Source of the DNA: an uncultured Collinsella sp.
GTDB lineage: Bacteria; Actinomycetota; Coriobacteriia; Coriobacteriales; Coriobacteriaceae
Direction of reading: 5' to 3'
DNA: 9,471 nt
Assembly (NCBI GenBank): GCA_900549555.1
Contig: UROO01000076.1
Location: 1-9,471, forward strand
The position numbers were made by a program, and so were the translations under genes. Shown piece by piece: positions 6,569 to 9,471 of this stretch (within the stretch, counting starts at the first letter, position 1; each line of letters opens with the position of its first letter). The notes beneath the pieces were generated by a model. The model searched no databases. It had not been told where the DNA came from and worked only from the letters and a program-made list of their open reading frames with translations.

Positions 6569-6718
6569 ATGCGCGAGGGAAACGAGAGCTGGTTCTGGCA
6601 CGCGAACGACATGGTGGTGGCGGGCGACATGAACCACGTGGTCCGCGTCCTGTGGGTCGCGCTCATCGTAGGCATCGGCGTCGCGACGATGGCCACGCTC
6701 TGGATCGTCACGAGGTAG
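6569..6718 (+). CDS. 49-residue single-span membrane protein, unknown function
   Basis: The frame begins at the ATG at 6569 with a strong ribosome site, AAGGGAGGG (6556-6564), four bases upstream, and ends at TAG 6716-6718. The product starts MREGNESWFWHANDMVVAGD, a polar N-terminus with three aromatic residues. A single hydrophobic span follows at about residues 27-47, with WVALIVGIGVATMATLWIV, ending in Thr-Arg. No family is recognised. Small proteins with this layout are common in prophage and accessory regions, and the surrounding 450 bases carry no core gene, so an accessory origin is plausible but unproven. Opposite-strand and overlapping frames in the same stretch are rich in Arg/His/Gly and look like shadows. 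The next gene is convergent. Confidence 0.55.
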   Translation: MREGNESWFWHANDMVVAGDMNHVVRVLWVALIVGIGVATMATLWIVTR

Positions 6719-6770
6719 CGCGCCACGAACGGATGACGAGGCACGCGGCGCATGCCACGCTGGCGGAACC

Positions 6771-7598
6771 CTAGCCTCGCTGCTGGACAATCTGTTCGAT
6801 GAGCTTCGCGACGGAGTCCTCGGCTGCGTCCCCGATCAGGTGATGGGCCGCGGCCTTCGCCTCTGGCATCGCGCCCGCGACTGCGTAGGAGTTCGGCACC
6901 TTTTCGAGGAGCGTCACGTCGTTTTCCGAGTCTCCGATAAAAGCGACCTCGTCCAGCGTGACCCCAAGGCTGCCGAGAAGCGCGTCGAGTCCGTTTACCT
7001 TGCTCCAGCCAGCCGGAACAACATCGAGGAAGAATGGGACGGGCGAGGGGAAATCAAGCTCTGGGCAGGCTTCCTTGCATCGACTCCGAACGACTTCCGT
7101 CGGGGCGGAGCTGACGTTGACGAAGATGCCGGCGGTGATGACGTCACGGTTCGTGGGCACGTCTCCGAGCGCCATGTCTCTTCCGGAGTCCTTAACGATT
7201 TCCAGGGCGAATTCGTCGCCAGGCTCGACGGCGCAGAGGAACTGCTCGCAGCGTTTGCCTGTCTCATCGACATCGGCGACTAGCCAGAGTGACGTCCCCG
7301 CGTAGGGGCGTACGGCGCTATCGAGCTTGACGAGGGCCTCCGTCGAGAGCGTCTTTTTGAACACGAGTTCGCCGCTGGAGAAGACCTTCTTTCCGTTGGC
7401 CATGATGCCGGTCGAGAAACAGCGCGCGTCGCCGTCAAAGGCATCGGCCAGGTCGGCGTAGTCGCGGCCGCTTGCGGGGCCGAACGCGATGCCCGCATCA
7501 AGCGCCGAAAGAATCGCGCTGTGCGTGCGCTCCGATACGACCCTTGAGCCAAACGGCAGCAGGGTCCCGTCCATGTCTGCGAGGATGAGCTTTATCAA
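6771..7598 (-). CDS. Cof-type HAD-family phosphatase
   Basis: A 275-residue cytoplasmic HAD-superfamily hydrolase of the Cof/IIB type, about the usual length, which removes phosphate from sugar phosphates or similar small metabolites. Motif I is DMDGT, with nucleophile D8 and acid/base D10. Motif II is the Ser of PASGR (S43). Motif III is the Lys of SKVNGL (about K200). Motif IV is GDSENDVTLL (about 222-231). The C2 cap lies between motifs II and III at roughly residues 85-190. All catalytic residues are present, so it should be active; the substrate cannot be read. The gene lies 49 bases downstream of the RpiR-type regulator on the same strand, which suggests an operon and a phosphosugar substrate. 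The start codon is TTG. Confidence 0.9.
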   Translation of the reverse strand: MIKLILADMDGTLLPFGSRVVSERTHSAILSALDAGIAFGPASGRDYADLADAFDGDARCFSTGIMANGKKVFSSGELVFKKTLSTEALVKLDSAVRPYAGTSLWLVADVDETGKRCEQFLCAVEPGDEFALEIVKDSGRDMALGDVPTNRDVITAGIFVNVSSAPTEVVRSRCKEACPELDFPSPVPFFLDVVPAGWSKVNGLDALLGSLGVTLDEVAFIGDSENDVTLLEKVPNSYAVAGAMPEAKAAAHHLIGDAAEDSVAKLIEQIVQQRG

Positions 7599-7603
7599 GG
7601 GGT

Positions 7604-7609
7604 CCTCCC
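7604..7609 (-). promoter_or_regulatory. Ribosome site that fixes a TTG start for the HAD gene
   Basis: The minus strand reads GGGAGG here, five bases ahead of TTG at 7598-7596. Starting there gives MIKLILADMDGT, the normal N-terminus for the family, with the catalytic Asp at residue 8. No ATG or GTG offers a comparable start without cutting into motif I. Confidence 0.85.
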
Positions 7610-7647
7610 GTTTCGGTCTGGGCGTCGGTGCGCCGGTGTGCGTCGTC

Positions 7648-8511
7648 CTAGCTGTATTGCCTGTCTCCCAAGAGATTCTTCGAGATGATCCTGTTAAACT
7701 CTACCGGGTCATCCCAGCAAGAGGTCAGGAAGAGGAACAGCAGCTCGATGACGAAGTTGATCGAGCTGTGCGAGAAGGCGACCTCGGTTCCGGTGATGGC
7801 CTGATCTCGCGAGATGGCTCGGATGATATACGTGGCACGCTTCGCGAGCGGCGTATCTGGGTTGTCTGTGATCATGATGATGGGGGTGTTCGAATCCTCG
7901 GCAGAGTCGAATATGTTGACGAGGCGCTTCGAGTATCCGGACGTCGAAATGACGAGCAGGATGTCATTCTCCTTGAGGCTGGTTGCGGCGGAGACCATGG
8001 CATCGGTGGTACTGGGGCAAAACGCCCTGACTCCAACCTGTGAGAGCTTGAACGCCGCGTTTACGCCCATGCTAATCGAGTTGCCGACGCCCGCAATCAG
8101 GACGAGGTTGGCGTTGTGGAGCAGATTGACGACTGCCGAAAAGTCATCGGAGTCAATGAGCGAGGCGGTTTGGGAGAGCTCCTTGACCTTGTGAGACAGG
8201 ACGTACTTAATGGAGCCCTCGACGTCGTCCAGAGTAACCTTGCCGCCCGTGGCCTTTTCCTCGCCGGAGGCCCTGCTGATGGATATGCCGAGCGCCAGAC
8301 GCATGTCCGAATAGGTTCGGTAGTCAAGCGTCCTTGCGAACCTCGAAACAGACGCCGGTGACGTACCGGTTCCTGCGGCGAGTTCGCGGACGGTCATCGT
8401 TGCGACGTCCGACGGGTGGTCGAGCACATACGTTGCGATTGCCTTCTCCGAGGGGGATAGGCTGTTCATGACCGCGCAGATGTGGCTGAGCACATCCCCT
8501 GTCTTATCCAT
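7648..8511 (-). CDS. MurR/RpiR-family transcriptional regulator with SIS domain
   Basis: A 287-residue DNA-binding regulator of the RpiR family, full length for the family. The N-terminal helix-turn-helix domain is at about residues 1-77, with the recognition region MTVRELAAGTGTSPASVSRF at 39-58. A linker leads to a SIS phosphosugar-binding domain at about 125-262, which shows LVLIAGVGNS (136-145) and the Ser-rich LLVISTSGYS loop (185-194). These proteins respond to phosphorylated sugars or amino sugars and usually control the adjacent transport and catabolism genes. The ATG at 8511 has AAGGAG five bases upstream. It is divergent from a transporter gene and probably co-transcribed with the downstream phosphatase. 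The shared upstream region holds many TGAAA/TTTCA half-sites, a likely target for this protein. The ligand is unknown. Confidence 0.93.
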   Translation of the reverse strand: MDKTGDVLSHICAVMNSLSPSEKAIATYVLDHPSDVATMTVRELAAGTGTSPASVSRFARTLDYRTYSDMRLALGISISRASGEEKATGGKVTLDDVEGSIKYVLSHKVKELSQTASLIDSDDFSAVVNLLHNANLVLIAGVGNSISMGVNAAFKLSQVGVRAFCPSTTDAMVSAATSLKENDILLVISTSGYSKRLVNIFDSAEDSNTPIIMITDNPDTPLAKRATYIIRAISRDQAITGTEVAFSHSSINFVIELLFLFLTSCWDDPVEFNRIISKNLLGDRQYS

Positions 8512-8583
8512 GGTTACTCCTTGGCCCTAGTTTGCTTCGTATCTTAGGTCAAGAGAGGTGAAAATAAAGCAAAATGTTTCATA

Positions 8584-8608
8584 AGCGGTGAAATAGCGTT
8601 TCACCGCT
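8584..8608. promoter_or_regulatory. Perfect inverted repeat, candidate regulator operator
   Basis: AGCGGTGAAA (8584-8593) and TTTCACCGCT (8599-8608) are exact reverse complements separated by five bases. There is no T-run on either side, so it is not a terminator, and it sits about 75 bases upstream of the rpiR-type start. A dimer-binding operator for the adjacent regulator is the likeliest reading. Confidence 0.65.
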
Positions 8609-8615
8609 GATTTCC

Positions 8616-8629
8616 TACCGTTCACGGTA
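8616..8629. promoter_or_regulatory. Second short palindrome, TACCGT-2-ACGGTA
   Basis: TACCGT (8616-8621) and ACGGTA (8624-8629) form a perfect 6-bp inverted repeat with two bases between. It lies eight bases after the larger inverted repeat and has a different sequence. It may be a site for another regulator; nothing more can be said. Confidence 0.35.
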
Positions 8630-8681
8630 AATCGGTGCTTCCCCGGCGCAATCTCATCTTGAGCTGCTATCTTATGAGCCG

Positions 8682-8717
8682 TGAAACAACAGCACGAAAA
8701 CGATGAAACAACAGAAC
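8682..8717 (+). repeat. Direct repeat with a 22-bp period in the MFS upstream region
   Basis: TGAAACAACAGCAC (8682-8695) and TGAAACAACAGAAC (8704-8717) match at 13 of 14 positions. They start 22 bases apart, close to two turns of the helix, so proteins bound to them would lie on the same face. Each copy contains one of the TGAAA half-sites. They lie about 95-130 bases ahead of the transporter start. Confidence 0.6.
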
Positions 8718-8811
8718 ATTGTTCCAACGCCTCACAACTTTGTTTCACGCTAGATGGCGAATCACTTCGAAGCGCAGACAGGCACCCGGCGAGCAAGAAG
8801 GGAGAAGCACG

Positions 8812-9429
8812 ATGCACAACGCCAGGACAAACGCAAGCATGACTTCGCTGTTCTTCGCGAACGTCCTCTACTGGGTCTGCGCGGGCGTGTACTCGCCGTT
8901 CCTCTCCGCTCACTACACGAGCCTCGGCCTCAGCGCAGCCCAGACCGGCATCCTCCTCGCGGCGACCCCGGTGTGTGCGCTCGCCATCCAGCCGCTCTGG
9001 TCGACGATCGCCGACAAGCTCGGGCGCCGCCGCGCGGTCATCGTGATCCTCTGCCTTGCGGCGGCGGTACTCGCTCCGCTGTATTACCTGGCGTCGACGT
9101 TCGTCCCGGTCCTTCTCGTAACCTTTGCGTTCTCGGCGTTTTTCTCGGGGCTCCTGCCCCTGAGCGACTCCCTCGTCATCGAGCTCGCGGATCGCTCTGG
9201 CCTGGACTTTTCTCGCATTCGCATGGGTGGCACTATCGGCTATGCCATCGTCGTCCTGATCGTCGGTCGGCTGCTCGACATGGCTCCTCAAATCCAGTTC
9301 GCGGTGGTCTCTGCCGCGCTGGTGGTCTTCGCGGCTCACATGTGGCGCCTCCCCGAGGCGGGAATTCGCGCCAATGCCGCGGACGATCCCAAGGTCTCCC
9401 ACGGAAAGGGCCTCCTCTCGCTCATATGA
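8812..9429 (+). pseudogene. MFS transporter (MFS_1-like), cut off after six spans
   Basis: The frame encodes 205 residues, the N-terminal half of a major facilitator transporter that is normally about 390-420 residues. Six spans are visible at about residues 12-32, 43-62, 74-93, 97-118, 139-155 and 160-177. The loop 2-3 signature IADKLGRRR is at 66-74. RIRMGGTIGYA (135-145) resembles the sugar/nucleoside symporter group that includes LacY. A polar central loop follows, and the frame then stops at TGA 9427-9429. The ATG at 8812 is chosen because AAGGGAG (8798-8804) lies seven bases upstream; an in-frame ATG at 8719 has no such site. It is divergent from the RpiR-type regulator, which probably controls it. 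The missing second half may reflect a real break or an error at the contig end. Confidence 0.8.
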
Positions 9430-9471
9430 CCCAATCCGCTGTCAAGAGCCACAATGGCCCCGCCGACCGCT
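9420..9471. other. Contig-end segment that does not continue the transporter
   Basis: After the central loop of the MFS protein one expects the hydrophobic seventh span. None of the three plus-strand frames in the last ~45 bases is hydrophobic; the readings give PNPLSRATMAPPT, YDPIRCQEPQWPRRP and MTQSAVKSHNGPADR. A simple frameshift therefore does not restore the gene. A rearrangement breakpoint or a chimeric read end near 9420-9430 fits better. The ATG at 9425 opens one of these frames to the end of the window but has no well-placed ribosome site. Confidence 0.45.

Larger units (their letters stand above)
8558..8748. promoter_or_regulatory. Divergent control region with seven TGAAA/TTTCA half-sites
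   Basis: GTGAAA or TGAAA occurs on the plus strand at 8558-8563, 8588-8593, 8681-8687 and 8704-8709. The inverted form TTTCA(C) occurs at 8577-8581, 8599-8604 and 8742-8748. The cluster fills the 300-base gap between the RpiR-type regulator and the MFS gene. RpiR-family proteins commonly bind inverted GAAA/TTTC-type sites, so this is the best candidate for autoregulation and transporter control. I could not place confident -35/-10 pairs for either gene in this gap. Confidence 0.55.

Noticed and set aside
6740..6756. Small imperfect hairpin between the 49-residue ORF and the HAD gene, considered as a terminator
   Set aside because: The stem needs a G-T wobble, the loop is only one to three bases, and no T-run follows on either strand.
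6427..6774. 115-codon plus-strand frame in the gap before the HAD gene
   Set aside because: It overlaps the 49-residue membrane protein in another frame, lacks a ribosome site and reads as Arg/His/Gly-rich noise.
8714..8724. GAACATTGTTC, resembling a Gram-positive LexA (SOS) box
   Set aside because: The usual box has GAAC and GTTC separated by four bases; here there are three, and no SOS gene is adjacent.
8527..9402. 291-codon minus-strand frame opposite the MFS gene
   Set aside because: Its sequence is dominated by Arg, Glu and Asp, as expected of the antisense of membrane-protein codons, and it crosses the operator region.

Overview
The window looks like one end of a draft-assembly contig from a GC-rich bacterium. 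The protein sequences, the strong GGAGG-type ribosome sites and the use of GTG and TTG starts suggest a gut actinobacterium of the Coriobacteriia, most likely Collinsella or a close relative. This placement is made by eye from family resemblance, not from a search. Bases 1-50 are not biological: they are an Illumina Nextera i7 adapter, so the native sequence begins at about 51.

Layout. (1) 51-3657, plus strand, potassium homeostasis: the C-terminal part of a Kup-type K+ transporter, a 64-residue single-span membrane protein, a strong intrinsic terminator, then a shortened KdpD-like sensor kinase and its KdpE-like response regulator, which look translationally coupled. (2) 3682-3748: a long interrupted hairpin between convergent genes. 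(3) 3753-6317, minus strand: an 854-residue RlmKL-type fusion 23S rRNA methyltransferase. The C-terminal RlmK half looks intact. The N-terminal RlmL half has lost its NPPY catalytic motif. (4) 6318-6770: no long gene, but two short plus-strand ORFs with good ribosome sites, one of them encoding a 49-residue single-span membrane protein. (5) 6771-8511, minus strand: a Cof-type HAD phosphatase (TTG start) downstream of an RpiR/MurR-family SIS-domain regulator, probably one operon. (6) 8512-8811: a divergent control region with many TGAAA/TTTCA half-sites, a perfect 10-bp inverted repeat and a 22-bp-period direct repeat. (7) 8812-9429, plus strand: an MFS transporter that stops after six predicted membrane spans. 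The last ~45 bases do not continue the transporter in any frame, so the gene is broken or the contig end is chimeric.

How the parts may work together. The Kup-KdpDE group looks like a K+ uptake module in which the usual KdpFABC pump is not adjacent and the kinase lacks the cytoplasmic N-terminal KdpD/Usp region. The RpiR, HAD and MFS genes form a typical small sugar or sugar-derivative uptake cassette: a phosphosugar-sensing regulator, a phosphatase and a divergent transporter. The substrate cannot be read from the sequence.

I see no CRISPR array, rRNA, tRNA, transposase or clear defence system. The best leads are the degenerate RlmL half, the operator array, the two small membrane proteins, the terminator with a duplicated arm, and the two artefact-like contig ends.
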